Assembly: GCA_001599915.1 (NCBI GenBank)
Contig: BCIG01000040.1
Location: 1-43,780 of the forward strand
Reading direction: 5' to 3'
Length of the DNA: 43,780 nt
Source of the DNA: Symbiotaphrina buchneri
Lineage: Eukaryota; Ascomycota; Symbiotaphrinales; Symbiotaphrinaceae
The notes under the pieces were generated by a model. It worked only from the letters and a program-made list of their open reading frames with translations. It had not been told where the DNA came from and made no database searches. A program made the position numbers and the translations under genes. This document shows, in pieces, positions 21,719 through 32,699 of this stretch (positions are counted from its first letter, which is position 1; each line of letters begins with the position of its first letter).

Positions 21719-22948
21719 ATGGGAGGCTCAGCATTCAATAATCCCAGTCCTGAGGGTCAACCCGCCTTGAACATCGTCCGCTTACCGGCGGCGCTCTACT
21801 TTGAGCTTCGAGATCGGTACAAGAGCATTCTATTGCAGTTCTATGATGAAGTAGCAACGGCCATAGAAGGGCCTGACAAAGACTCCTATGGTGACATTGA
21901 TATACTCGTCGGAGCAAAACGAGGTAATCTCACGATTTCCGATCTGGATGTTGCCTTGCACGCTGTACGTCATCTCTACAATGGCCCCACAACCAGCTTT
22001 GCTATACCGATCCCATCCTCAACACAAATTGATGGCGAACGAAGTCCGGAGGAAAAGACTCAAGCAGGTGGACCCCAATACTTTCAATTGGATGTCCATG
22101 TCTGCCCTCCTAATCTTCTGGCTTGGACGACATTTCATCTTTCCCATGGAGACTTCTGGAACATCATTGGCAGTTCAATAAGAAGGTTGGGCTTGACTAT
22201 GAATGACCGTGGCTTGTATGCACGAGTACCGGAGATAGAGGCCACAAACCGGAAGTCAAGTTTCCTGTTCCTAACTTCAGACCCTACCGAGGTCCTTCAA
22301 TTCGTTGGTCTAGACCTGGAAAGATATAGGAAGAGGTTTGGGACGGCGGAAGAGATGTTCGAGTATGCCGTGAGATCAAGATTCTTCTGTCCAAGTGCAT
22401 ACGTTGTCAAAGAGCTTAAGCATAATGATCGACAACGGATGCGACAAAGGGTTATTTACAGGAAGTTTGTGGAGGAATGGCTTCCCATGCGAAGGGATAC
22501 ATTGAGCCCGCCGAACGTTACCAGAGAACAGGTCCTGGAGGAAGCTATACAACGTTTCAATCGGCGACAGGAATATGACGATATGATGGCAACGTATCGG
22601 GTCTCTCAGGAGATCTCAGAGATGTGGTCAGATCTGGCATGTTATCTTCCAATGGAAGGCACGCAACTGGGACTCGCTCTTCGGTCTTTGAAGAAGTGGG
22701 TATGTGACGGTGAAAGAGAAGATGGTAATCATGATGTGCATCTACAGGTACGAGAGGAAGCCGATATGACGCCGACCTTGTCAGAAAAAGCGTTGGCCAG
22801 AGCATGGAGGATAGATAGCGGAGCAGCAAAGGCATGGGTAACTGCGAACTTGCCAGAAATTGTGGGAAGAGAAAAGGCAAGGATAAAGAGAGAGAAGCAC
22901 GGGCGAGAAATATCGAGGGAGAATGCCCTTATGGCAAATGCTGCCTAG
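21719..22948 (+). CDS. Fungal nucleotidyltransferase-fold protein, function unknown
   Basis: A single exon of 409 residues from Met at 21719; the frame is open back to 21602, so the start is uncertain. The sequence ILLQFYDEVATAIEGPDKDSYGDIDILVG resembles the Pol-beta-type nucleotidyltransferase core: a helix, then GDIDILV with Asp59 and Asp61 as metal ligands. YFQLDVHV supplies a third acidic residue (Asp125) on the next core strand. The C-terminal half is helical and charged, with FLFLTSDPTEVLQFVGLDLERYRKRFGTAEEMFEYAVRSRFF and a basic KARIKREKHGRE end. I know similar uncharacterised proteins exist in fungi but cannot name a substrate. Candidates for this fold include adding nucleotides to RNA or protein. 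The enzymatic role is inference. Confidence 0.75.
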   Translation: MGGSAFNNPSPEGQPALNIVRLPAALYFELRDRYKSILLQFYDEVATAIEGPDKDSYGDIDILVGAKRGNLTISDLDVALHAVRHLYNGPTTSFAIPIPSSTQIDGERSPEEKTQAGGPQYFQLDVHVCPPNLLAWTTFHLSHGDFWNIIGSSIRRLGLTMNDRGLYARVPEIEATNRKSSFLFLTSDPTEVLQFVGLDLERYRKRFGTAEEMFEYAVRSRFFCPSAYVVKELKHNDRQRMRQRVIYRKFVEEWLPMRRDTLSPPNVTREQVLEEAIQRFNRRQEYDDMMATYRVSQEISEMWSDLACYLPMEGTQLGLALRSLKKWVCDGEREDGNHDVHLQVREEADMTPTLSEKALARAWRIDSGAAKAWVTANLPEIVGREKARIKREKHGREISRENALMANAA

Positions 22949-23411
22949 TGAGGTGGTGAGGAGGACTCGAGTCGCAAAGTCTTGGGCATCTACAATGACA
23001 TTGCCCAGTAGAATAATGGCGATATCCTGGTTGTAATCCCTTCACCTCTCGATCACTTGCTGCTTGGCATGCCTCGCCGCGTTCCTCCGACCCGTACTTT
23101 TTGCGGCAGCTTCGGGCCTAGACCACTGCCGAAGCCGGCACTAGGCACGTTTGACGTTGATTGGCTGCCTCGTCACGACCTCAACTGCTCAAACGCAGCC
23201 CGCGAACTTGCTACGAAGCACACCTACTCATACCTTATGTACGAAGTACCGACACCCACATTCATTCAACCGGCGTCATGTTACTTTGATAGATTTTGCA
23301 CAGGGCACGAGCGGTCCTTCAATATCATTATAAGACGAGATTGCGGCGGGTTGCACCGCACCGCTACAGATCTTGCGCCTCTCCGGGACTTCCGGCAGCG
23401 CACCGACAACC
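22949..23411 (+). promoter_or_regulatory. Intergenic, 463 bp, promoter of the LCCL gene
   Basis: This lies between two plus-strand genes. A frame at 23057-23458 overlaps the LCCL start in another frame and is probably leader sequence. I see nothing else. Confidence 0.4.
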
Positions 23412-25482
23412 ATGTCTCAATCATCCGGAAACGAGAGACAGAATTCCTGGGACGATGAGCCCCATAAAGCCCGCTATCGTGATGAGGAAGAAGCCGAAGA
23501 AGAAGCCGCTGGTTCGGTGACAGTAGGCTCTGATACACCTCTCGTAGGTTCGGCCGACACAGACACCCCTCTTCCACATCCTCGATGGTCGCAGACTGGA
23601 TCCGCATCTGGGCGATGGCAGCGTGTACCTGAGCCCTTGAGAGAAGCAACAGATTGGGTGGTCACCTGGGTCAAAGGACCTCAGCCTCCGCAGAAACAAA
23701 AGATTAGACCATGGTTTCCGACTGTACAAGAAGCGCCGATACGATTGCTGGATAAATATGCGCCCAAGAAGAAACACCGGTTTCTACTGTTGGTGGTCTT
23801 CTATGCGGCTTGGTTGATATCTTTTGTCATTGTCTTGCGGAAAAGCGCTTTTGCGACGGAGATTCCAGGATACGGTACACCAAGTCATATCTCATGCGGG
23901 GCGAGTTATTGGTGAGTTACAATCGAGATATGGTAGGAGGCTCAGCTAACAGTATACAAGGGTACGAGGAAATGGCTGTGGTATGAATGGGAACAACTGC
24001 CGGCCTTTCGACAATGCCACCTTTGCTTTCCGATGTCCGGCGAATTGCAAGACTACCCGACAACTCAATCCACATGCGGTCGGAGATCAAGAGGTGGTCT
24101 ACAAACCCCTAGTTATTGGCGGTCCACCAGAAGACACATCAGACGATGTTGCTACGAATGCAATCTACAGAGGAGACTCTTTCATCTGTGGTTCTGGTAT
24201 ACATGCAGGTTTTGTCGACGATGCTACGGGAGGTTGCGGAGTGCTCTCGCTCATCGGCGAGCGGGATTACTACCCAGCCTCGAAGCGCCACGGTATATCC
24301 AGCGTTGGCTTTGATTCGTCATTTCCGCTCTCATTTACCTTCGTCCCCGGTACCGCGACTCAATGCAGAGACCTGCGGTGGCCTCTTCTGGGGGTCTCGC
24401 TGACGTTCACTATCATCCTCTCGCTCTTTACAACTTCGACATCCGTCTTCTTCTACGGCGAATTCATTCTTCTTTACGCTCACGTCGGACTGGGTTCGGA
24501 CCCGCCTTTGATTGGCGACTACTACGCAATTATATCCATCCTACTTGGTCGGTTTCTTCCGGCCATGTTCTGCACTTTCGTCTTCCACCGCTATTGCGTC
24601 AAGCCTACCCTGAAAGGACTCACTGCACAAGTCGAAAAGACTGTACTCTGGCTCGGCGGGGCCTGGATTGGGGCTTTGACAAACTATACCTTTGACTTTA
24701 TTCCCATCCAACGCCTTACGCCGACCGATCTTCAACAGCCCGGTGCAATCCTTGCCCTGGTCCTTGTCGTCCTCCTCCTGTTCTCTATTGCTTTAGGTCA
24801 AATCTACTTCTTGAGACTTGAAGGGAGATTACCCCGATATCTGACCGTCTACTGCCTCATGGCGATTCCTCTGATCATCGGGCTTGCTACGCCAAAGATG
24901 AACCTCAGAATCCATCATTATATCCTCGCCATGCTTTTCCTTCCTGGGACAGGCATTCAAACTCGCCCGAGTTTGCTGTACCAAGGCATTCTTGTGGGAT
25001 TCTTTGTGAATGGCATCGCACGATGGGGCTTCGACAGTATTCTTCAGACACCAACGGAACTTCTGGGAGACGGGCAACTCAAGACGCTGCTCCCTGCCGT
25101 CTCTGTGATGGCCATCTCTGCCACCAACATCACATTCACATGGGCAACGCCTCCCCGGCCAAGATACGACGGTGTAAGCGTGCTTGTCAATGATGTGGAG
25201 AGGTATAGAGGCTACGACGGATATGATTCCATGGGATTCACATGGTTGAGAGAGAATGGGGATGATTTACCGTATTATTTCAGGTTTGGTTATATGAGTG
25301 GTAGCTCAGTAGGAGACTACACGAAGGCAGGAAAGTGGACACCAGATGGCGCGTGGGTCCCGATGGCAAGTGGACCAAGCTTGGGACTTGCCGGGGTTGA
25401 TGACTCCGGCGAGGAAGGAGACGACACCGCGGGACGACGGTGCATGGGACGATGGCGCGGTACCGGCTACTGCAGAGAGTAA
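23412..25482 (+). CDS. LCCL-domain multi-pass membrane protein
   Basis: Exons 23412-23911 and 23961-25482 with a 49-nt intron give 673 residues. Residues 1-120 are cytosolic, acidic and Pro-rich. A first membrane helix follows KKKHRF (about 124-142). The LCCL domain spans about 155-290 and contains its Cys set: ISCGASYW, NGCGMNGNNC, FRCPANC, YRGDSFICGSGIHAG and GGCGVLSL, with ISSVGFDSSFPLSF at its end. About seven further hydrophobic helices follow (for example LLGVSLTFTIILSLF, GAILALVLVVLLLFSIAL and ILVGFFVNGIARWG), then RFGYMSGSSVGDYTKAGKW. LCCL domains are extracellular modules, so the topology puts it outside the cell or in a vesicle lumen. The role is unknown. The last ~25 residues (GRRCMGRWRGTGYCRE) look unlike a natural tail; see findings. 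Confidence 0.93.
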
Positions 25483-26431
25483 TCCGGCCACCGCTACGGT
25501 TGCAAATCCCTCTGAACCATCATCGTGATGATCATGAAGAGAGTACGGCGTTGGTTATATGGTTGGCATTTTTGCATAGCGATGTCTGTTTTGGATGCAA
25601 GACTGGATGAAGCAGACACATCAATTGAGAGATATTGGACGTAACAAGTCAGTCAGGATTGTCAACAAGACCGCGTAGGATATGGGGCTTTGAGTGGAAT
25701 CCCTTCTGATGTGTCCAACCGGGGTGACCCGTGCCCTCTACCTGCGCACCTTTCACAGCCTCATGCCTTGTGCACCTTTGCCCACAAGCCGCAATATCGG
25801 CAAATACCTAGGGAGTACCGCACTCATCAATAGAATCTATGGAAGTCAAAATCAAGTCCGCACGTAATCAAGACTCCCGCCGTCTCCTTATTATTGCCGC
25901 CGAGCCGCTCGCCTTGGACAAATCGGCGCTGCACCCCAGTGTCTTGGCTCAAACCTCCTGAAACACCATCGAAACACACCACTCTCCAACTGTCCAATGT
26001 CGACCTACCACAAGCGGCAAAATGCCATCTAGCACACTTGGTTCTAACCAGGACATCTCACAGAATACGAGAGATAGACTTAATTTACCGAGCCCGAAAT
26101 GGGCCGGGAGCTAACTAGGCTGGCAGGTATCGTGACTGGATCCGCTTGGAGAAATTGAGGATGCACCGGGCTGCTGGGCGAGCTTTGCGCCTGCTTGGCG
26201 GTGATTCAGGGTAAGACGTGGAAGAGGTGAATTGAAATATAGACTGCTGGCAATGTCATCTGCGAGTTTATTCTTTCATCGTTGTCTATGTGACGCTGTC
26301 CTTCACGGATCCGTTCTTTCAGTCTTTGCGCTGGTGGTATATCAGCCATACACTTTTCATTCTCTACGCAGCATTTGGTCTGCAATATTTTCCGCCATTG
26401 TCGCTCCCTTGTTCAACCAGCAACCTGCAAA
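25483..26431. other. Intergenic, 0.95 kb
   Basis: This is the upstream region of the LPMO-like gene. Short frames only, with no domain. I see no RNA gene or repeat. Confidence 0.45.
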
Positions 26432-27652
26432 ATGCACTCCCTTTCATTCCTTCCGTTACCTCTTCTCTCCTTCTTGTCGCTGGGCAGCGCCCATCTTGCG
26501 ATCGACTCCCCTCAACCCATTGGCTGGGCCGCCCTCAATCAGAGCTGGAACTATAATGAACCTCTCAACATGGCTACGGACTATCCATGTAAGAAGGCAC
26601 AGATCATAGCTGCCGGTGGAGATTTTCCCGGACCGAGCACGCAAACGTGGACGTTGGGCGGGACCGGGAGCTTCCAGTATGTCACATCTCGTTCAGGCTC
26701 TTCTGCCCTTTGAACATGTGGTATAGATCAGAAGAGCTAATGGATGACTTGTTAGGATTGCGACCGATTTCGGTGCTGCGCATGCGGGAGGCTCGTGTCA
26801 AGCAACGATCTCCGCGGACGGAGGGAATACCTTCAAGCTCCTCAAGTCCTTCGTGGGTGGATGTCCACGAGATGCTATCGATGGGAATGATCTGGAGCCA
26901 TTGCGGAATGTCTCGCAAGTGTTCGATTTTGACATCTCGGCCGATCTGGCCGAAGGCGATTACATCTTTGCGTGGTACATTCCCCTGCCTTCCACGCTCA
27001 ATGCATAAAGCCTATATGAATCGAAACTGATCTGTTGGCACATAGGACATGGTTTCCCGCCTGTGGTTTCAAACAAATGTACCAAAACTGCGCTCACGTC
27101 ACGCTGGCATCCCCAGCAACCAAATCCCGCCGTCGGCGCCGCAGCATATCACAACGACGGCGTCGCGATCCTGGAACATGCGTCAATCAAGCAAGAGCAG
27201 CAATTCCCGACCCAGAACCCTCTCCAGCGAGTTCGGCACCGCCCGCGGAGACTACTCCGGTGCCTGAAGAAGCAGACGTCGTGCTAACCACTGTCATTGA
27301 GACTGTCATCGTCACAGTCGACCCGGCTACCATAGAGGCTGCAGCTCCTACATCCACACCTCCTGCTTCCTCGAAACCGGACGCGGTCACTCCAACACCA
27401 GATCTATCTAGCTCTACGCCAGCTCCAGCCTCGTCCTCGTCTGCAGTACAAACATCCGATGCCGCTTTTGCATCCGCGAACGCGGCATATGCGGCGCTCC
27501 CGTCCGCATATGTTGGTGAGGATAACGAGTGTAATATGGACGGCTGTAGGGACTTTGTTTTCCCCGGGCAAGATTGTGGCAGCCAAGGGCACACATTGAC
27601 CTGTGCAACGGGTACAGGATGGGGACAGGCTGGTGAAGGGTTTGGTTGTTAG
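26432..27652 (+). CDS. Secreted LPMO-like (AA11-like) copper-protein candidate
   Basis: Exons 26432-26676, 26756-26974 and 27046-27652, with introns of 79 and 71 nt, give 356 residues. The signal peptide is MHSLSFLPLPLLSFLSLGSA, and His21 becomes the mature N-terminus, as needed for a copper histidine brace. A second His is His91 in DFGAAHAGGSCQ. Further family-like blocks are SADGGNTFKLLKSFVGGCP, ADLAEGDYIFAWTWFP and KQMYQNCAHVTL. Lytic polysaccharide monooxygenases oxidise chitin or other wall polymers; AA11-like proteins are common in ascomycetes. An Arg-rich stretch (SRRRRRSISQRRRR) follows the domain, then a Ser/Thr/Pro/Ala-rich linker and a Cys-containing end (NECNMDGCRDF...GFGC). The catalytic role is inferred; it could be a non-catalytic relative. 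Confidence 0.78.
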
Positions 27653-28130
27653 TGAGTGATCATACATGGCCTGGCGGGCAATACAGCCCGTGTACTATTT
27701 TTGGCAGTGGTTTGTTCTTCAGACATGCTAGCTGGACTAGCATTGGCTTATAGTATATATTTTTGATAGAGCTCAATAGTAAATATAAATTTCGATTCTC
27801 ACATAATTTCAATTTAGGAGTCGTCCTTCAGCGGCCTATGCAGACTTTCAACTACCGGCAGAATCAAGCGGTGGGCTAAAGCGGTGAGACCAAATGGCGC
27901 TAACGACGACGTTAATCGCGACGCCAAGAGATCCGACACAGATGCGCTGTTAGAGGTTCAAGTTGTCCTCCGCCAGCTTCTTGAACAGACCGACCTGTCA
28001 CTCATTTCGCCCGCGTCTGTTACTGATCTACGTGCTTCTTCCTATCATCAGCGCCTTACAGAAGATCTAGGAGTTGCCTGGCGGCTCATCCTGAAGACCT
28101 CCTCCCTCTCAGCGCCTGCCCCCAGCCATC
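27653..28130. other. Intergenic, 478 bp
   Basis: An AT-rich stretch at about 27740-27810 is probably the 3' end of the LPMO-like transcript. The remainder is the promoter and leader of the CFIm25 gene. Confidence 0.45.
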
Positions 28131-29123
<993 letters not shown>

Positions 29124-29830
29124 ATTGAGAAAGAATGACCTAGAGAATGGTTGCTAGTGAGGTGGAATTGTGCGGAGCGAAGGCAATCCAGCTCGGAGAG
29201 GAAGAGTGGCCGGATGGATTGGGAGCGCCTGAGGATGTGCATCAAGTGATTAAGCCACATCTGGCGGGGCAAGGTCTGGGTCGCGGAGGATTGTAACGAC
29301 ATCTTGCGTTTGGCATTTCGAATATGGGCCAGGTTCCGTTTGCAAGGAAGAACACGGCGCTTCATACCCTCCATCTCTATCTAGGTAGGATAACAGGATA
29401 GCACTAGGAGATATGCATGCGACTCCGCATCATCAGGCTAGAAATTCGAAGATACCACGATATTCTACACAGGGACACCCCTCCATCATGTCTATATGCG
29501 CCCCATTTCAGAATTTCTTGCATTTCTCGCGCCGCCCACGGGATGTTAGTATGCCGGTTGAAATCCTAGCGTATGGGTGGTGCGGGGAAGTGTCTTACCC
29601 ATTTGAGAACAGAACGACAATTGCTCCTGTTCTAAGAGTTCTCTCTAATCGAGATCAATCTACTCTATACCTTCAAAGCTTCAGATTCTCTGCCATTCAG
29701 ATGCTGTGGTTCGATTGAAAAGGGATAAATAGGGGCTGCATGACCGGCCAATCAGCAGCGTCCGAAACACCAGCGGCGCGATTTCACGTATGACGTATCG
29801 GCAAACCGAGCAAACTTACAGCTCGATAAC
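29124..29830. promoter_or_regulatory. Intergenic, 0.7 kb, promoter of the YjbQ-like gene
   Basis: Downstream of CFIm25 and upstream of the YjbQ-like gene. A TATGACGTAT site at about 29788-29797, some 35-45 bp before the start codon, resembles a CRE/ATF-type half-site. I see no gene. Confidence 0.35.
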
Positions 29831-30580
29831 ATGATGGCTTCTACCAACGACAACGACGAAAAGCAACAATCTCCTCCCCCGACGCCTGATTCAGTCAAAG
29901 CCGCCAGCAAGGAAAATACCGAACGACGACTCTACGAACTCGCCAACCTCGCCATCTTCTCTCTTCTCCTCGGCTTGCTCGCCATACTCACCTTCCTCGG
30001 CCGTCGGACCTCTCCCACCCAAGCATACCCGTCGGCGCAAGACACGACCATGGCACCCGTCTGGTTCCAAAAGCAATTCACCCTTCCGTCCGCCTCCCGG
30101 GGCGCCTATCTCGTCACTGACCATGTGGAGAAGAACGTGCCGGAGATCAAGGACGTGAAGGTTGGGTTGTTGCATCTGTTCGTGCAGCATACCAGCTGCG
30201 CGTTGAGCATGAATGAGAACTGGGACGAGGACGTGCGAGAAGATATGAGTGATGCTCTGGATCGAATTGCGCCGGAGGATAAAAAGGGAAATCTGTATAG
30301 GCACAGTGCAGAGGGACTGGATGATATGCCGGTGAGTCTTCCATGGGCCGGGGAAGAGACGGAGAGACCTCCTGGAAGCGGGCCGGGAAGGGGTCGTGTT
30401 TGCTGATTCGGTATTGCACAGGCTCATATCAAATCATCTCTTATGGGCGCTTCGGTTTCGGTGCCGATCACGAATGGCAGGTTGAATACAGGGACATGGC
30501 AGGGAATATGGTATCTAGAATTTCGGGCACACAAGCATACGAGGAAGGTGGTTGCTACTGTGCAAGGAGAGAAGGCCTGA
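29831..30580 (+). CDS. YjbQ/UPF0047-family protein with N-terminal membrane segment
   Basis: Exons 29831-30331 and 30422-30580 with a 90-nt phase-0 intron give 219 residues. Residues 76-219 cover the whole E. coli YjbQ protein: VWFQKQFTLPSASRGAYLVTD, LLHLFVQHTSCALSMNEN, the DDMPAHIKSSLMG junction across the intron, then GRLNTGTWQGIWYLEFR and KVVATVQGE. Bacterial homologues have been reported to have thiamine-phosphate-synthase-like activity; the fungal role is not established. In front is a 73-residue extension with one hydrophobic helix (about 37-57). An internal ATG at 30050 (Met74, context ACCATGG) sits exactly at the family's usual start, so membrane-bound and soluble forms from two starts are plausible. 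Confidence 0.93.
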
Positions 30581-31109
30581 CTGGATAAGGGGAATATATG
30601 AAGAGATGTATGGCGTTTAAATTGAGGGCAGAATGACAACTTTCATGGCAGATTTGAGATTGTTAAATGTGGATATCCCTATGGTGCTGCGCGCATGAGA
30701 AGCCAGAGTCAGATCCACACGACGCATCTAATTGATAGTGCACGACATCTCGAGATATCCGCGTAGGCAGCGACTCGATCTTGCTGTCGATATCTCCAAT
30801 GGATCTGCCAAGCTCCATATGCAAGCTCCCGAAGTATGACACAAAGGATTGTTTGGCTCGTGGCTAGGCATGTCCGTGTGACGATCAGGTGTCCAGCCAT
30901 GGAGTCGCACAGTATGTCCATCGATTCACTGCCCAATATCATGAGCTACGCAAACAGTTTGTCCGATGTGCAATCAGCCCACGGCCCGCACCTTCTCCCG
31001 TCTCTCGCCTCACTTCTAGACCCTCTGCTCTTCAAAATCTCCTTCCTTCGACGACATCCTCACCTGTCCCTCGACAACCACAGCAACGCCGATATCCCCG
31101 GAAGCCAAG
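30581..31109. other. Intergenic, 0.53 kb
   Basis: Downstream of the YjbQ-like gene and upstream of the Tyr/Gly/Pro-rich gene. Short unsupported frames only. Confidence 0.4.
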
Positions 31110-32298
31110 ATGTGCTGCTGGCCATACTCATCCTACACGCTCGAAGAGCCGCCTAAGAAGAAGGAGAAGAAAAAGGAGGAGCCGTATTTGATCATGCAAC
31201 CGTATCCTGTCACTCCGATGGGGTACCTTCCGGTAAGTCAAACTGCTTGACTGTTTCATTTCTTCCAACTCCCATCTTCCACACCTGCCCATCGAACTCA
31301 AGCTGTGAGATCCTGTTGGTGCTTGGGTGTGCCTTCCCAATCCAGTCACCTGCTTGCATGTGTCATCGCTACACAAACCTTTCCATTCACTGGTGGATTG
31401 TGTCGCTTGTTGTCATCTCCTCCTTCCTCTCCTCCCCTCCTATCACCTCAAGTGCACGTCACGGTCACACACCTGACCTGCTCATTACATACCGCCTGGT
31501 TTTCTCATCTTTCGTTCCCTCGACGTCATCTTCACTCATCCCATCTCAAGACATCATCAAGGCTAAGATGCCATACGGCTACTACCCGTACCCTCCTGAG
31601 TATGGGTATGGGTATGGCTATCAGTGGTATCCACAGCAGTTCTGCCCTCCCCCAAACTACAATGCTTATGCGGCCCCTCCTCAACCTGCACCAGCACCTG
31701 CGCCTGCACCTGCACCTGCACCCAATCCTGCTGCTGATCTTCAGAATGAAGGACGATATACTTACATTCCTGGTGTCGGTGTCGTGCAGCAACAGCCTCC
31801 TGCGGCCTATCCTCAACCGGCCGCGAATGCTCCCGGACTCAGCGTGATGGCAGATGGACGCGCTCCTCAATATCGCTATATCCCAGCTACTCCTGTAAGT
31901 TCATCCAGCTCTGTTTCATCTCTTCCTCTCCTCCTTGGCATCATCTCCGTACCCACGTGTTTTTGCAAAAAACAGTCAAGATCTCAGGCTGAACCTCGCG
32001 CTTTGTGTAGCCCGGACAACCTGGGGCGCCGCTTCCCCCTCTCCGGCCTGGTCAACAGTACTATTTCGGGAGCTCTCGCGCTGCAGTTCAGGCTAGGGAC
32101 ATACAGATTGCGGCGGCGACAGATGCCAACGAACCCGGGGATCTCGAACCAAAGGATCCAACCCCTGCGAAGCACTACTGGGTTCAGGAGCTGGATGGCC
32201 AATGGGTGCTGAGAAATTACTCCCAGATCCAGAACTCCAATTGGAAAGGTCGTTGGACCAGAGGAGTAAGGGGTGAAGTGTGCTTCATCAGGCAATAA
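31110..32298 (+). CDS. Tyr/Gly/Pro-rich protein, function unknown
   Basis: Predicted exons are 31110-31232, 31568-31894 and 32011-32298, giving about 245 residues; all junctions are phase 0. Exon 1 encodes MCCWPYSSYTLEEPPKKKEKKKEEP and ends PVTPMGYLP. Exon 2 is YGYYPYPPEYGYGYGY-like, then a Pro-Ala dipeptide run (31690-31725), then GRYTYIPGVGVVQQQPP. Exon 3 ends in a compact Trp-containing module, HYWVQELDGQWVLRNYSQIQNS...GRW. Similar small fungal proteins exist, but I cannot assign a function. The first intron is 335 nt, long for this window, and its acceptor (AAG at 31561 or 31567) is uncertain by six bases, so an extra exon or an alternative start at 31568 cannot be excluded. There is no signal peptide. 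It converges on the zinc-knuckle gene. Confidence 0.65.
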
Positions 32299-32699
32299 CT
32301 GGGTGAGCCATGGAAGTTGGGAGCTCTGCAAGCGGAACTGATGAAGGAGACAGGTCGCTAAGAGGGAGCTGGAAATTGGGATTGATGGCTTTGACATGAT
32401 TGATAAAGACGGAGGAACAACTGCGAGCGGACGAAAAGCTTCACCTGTTCTGCTTTATGCGCCTCGTTTGCATATCAAATCAATGGTTCATATCATGCTT
32501 CATCTGCTCTTGTACGATAGGCAAGCAAACTTCCTCGTCGTCTGCTCTTATTAGAGCAATGCATGCAATGTCACATGAAGATCTCCGGGAAACAAACGTT
32601 GTCTTTGAAGCACAACGGGGGTATCAGCATTATGAAATCCGCAAACAATACCAACGTGCCTCGATCTCATGGAAGCAAACGCTGATGCAAAAGGCCACT
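32299..32699. other. Convergent intergenic spacer, 0.4 kb
   Basis: Shared 3' region of the Tyr/Gly/Pro-rich gene (+) and the zinc-knuckle gene (-). A 101-codon plus-strand frame (32400-32705) has no domain. Confidence 0.4.

Noticed and set aside
23057-23458. 133-codon plus-strand frame
   Set aside because: Overlaps the LCCL start in another frame; most likely leader sequence.
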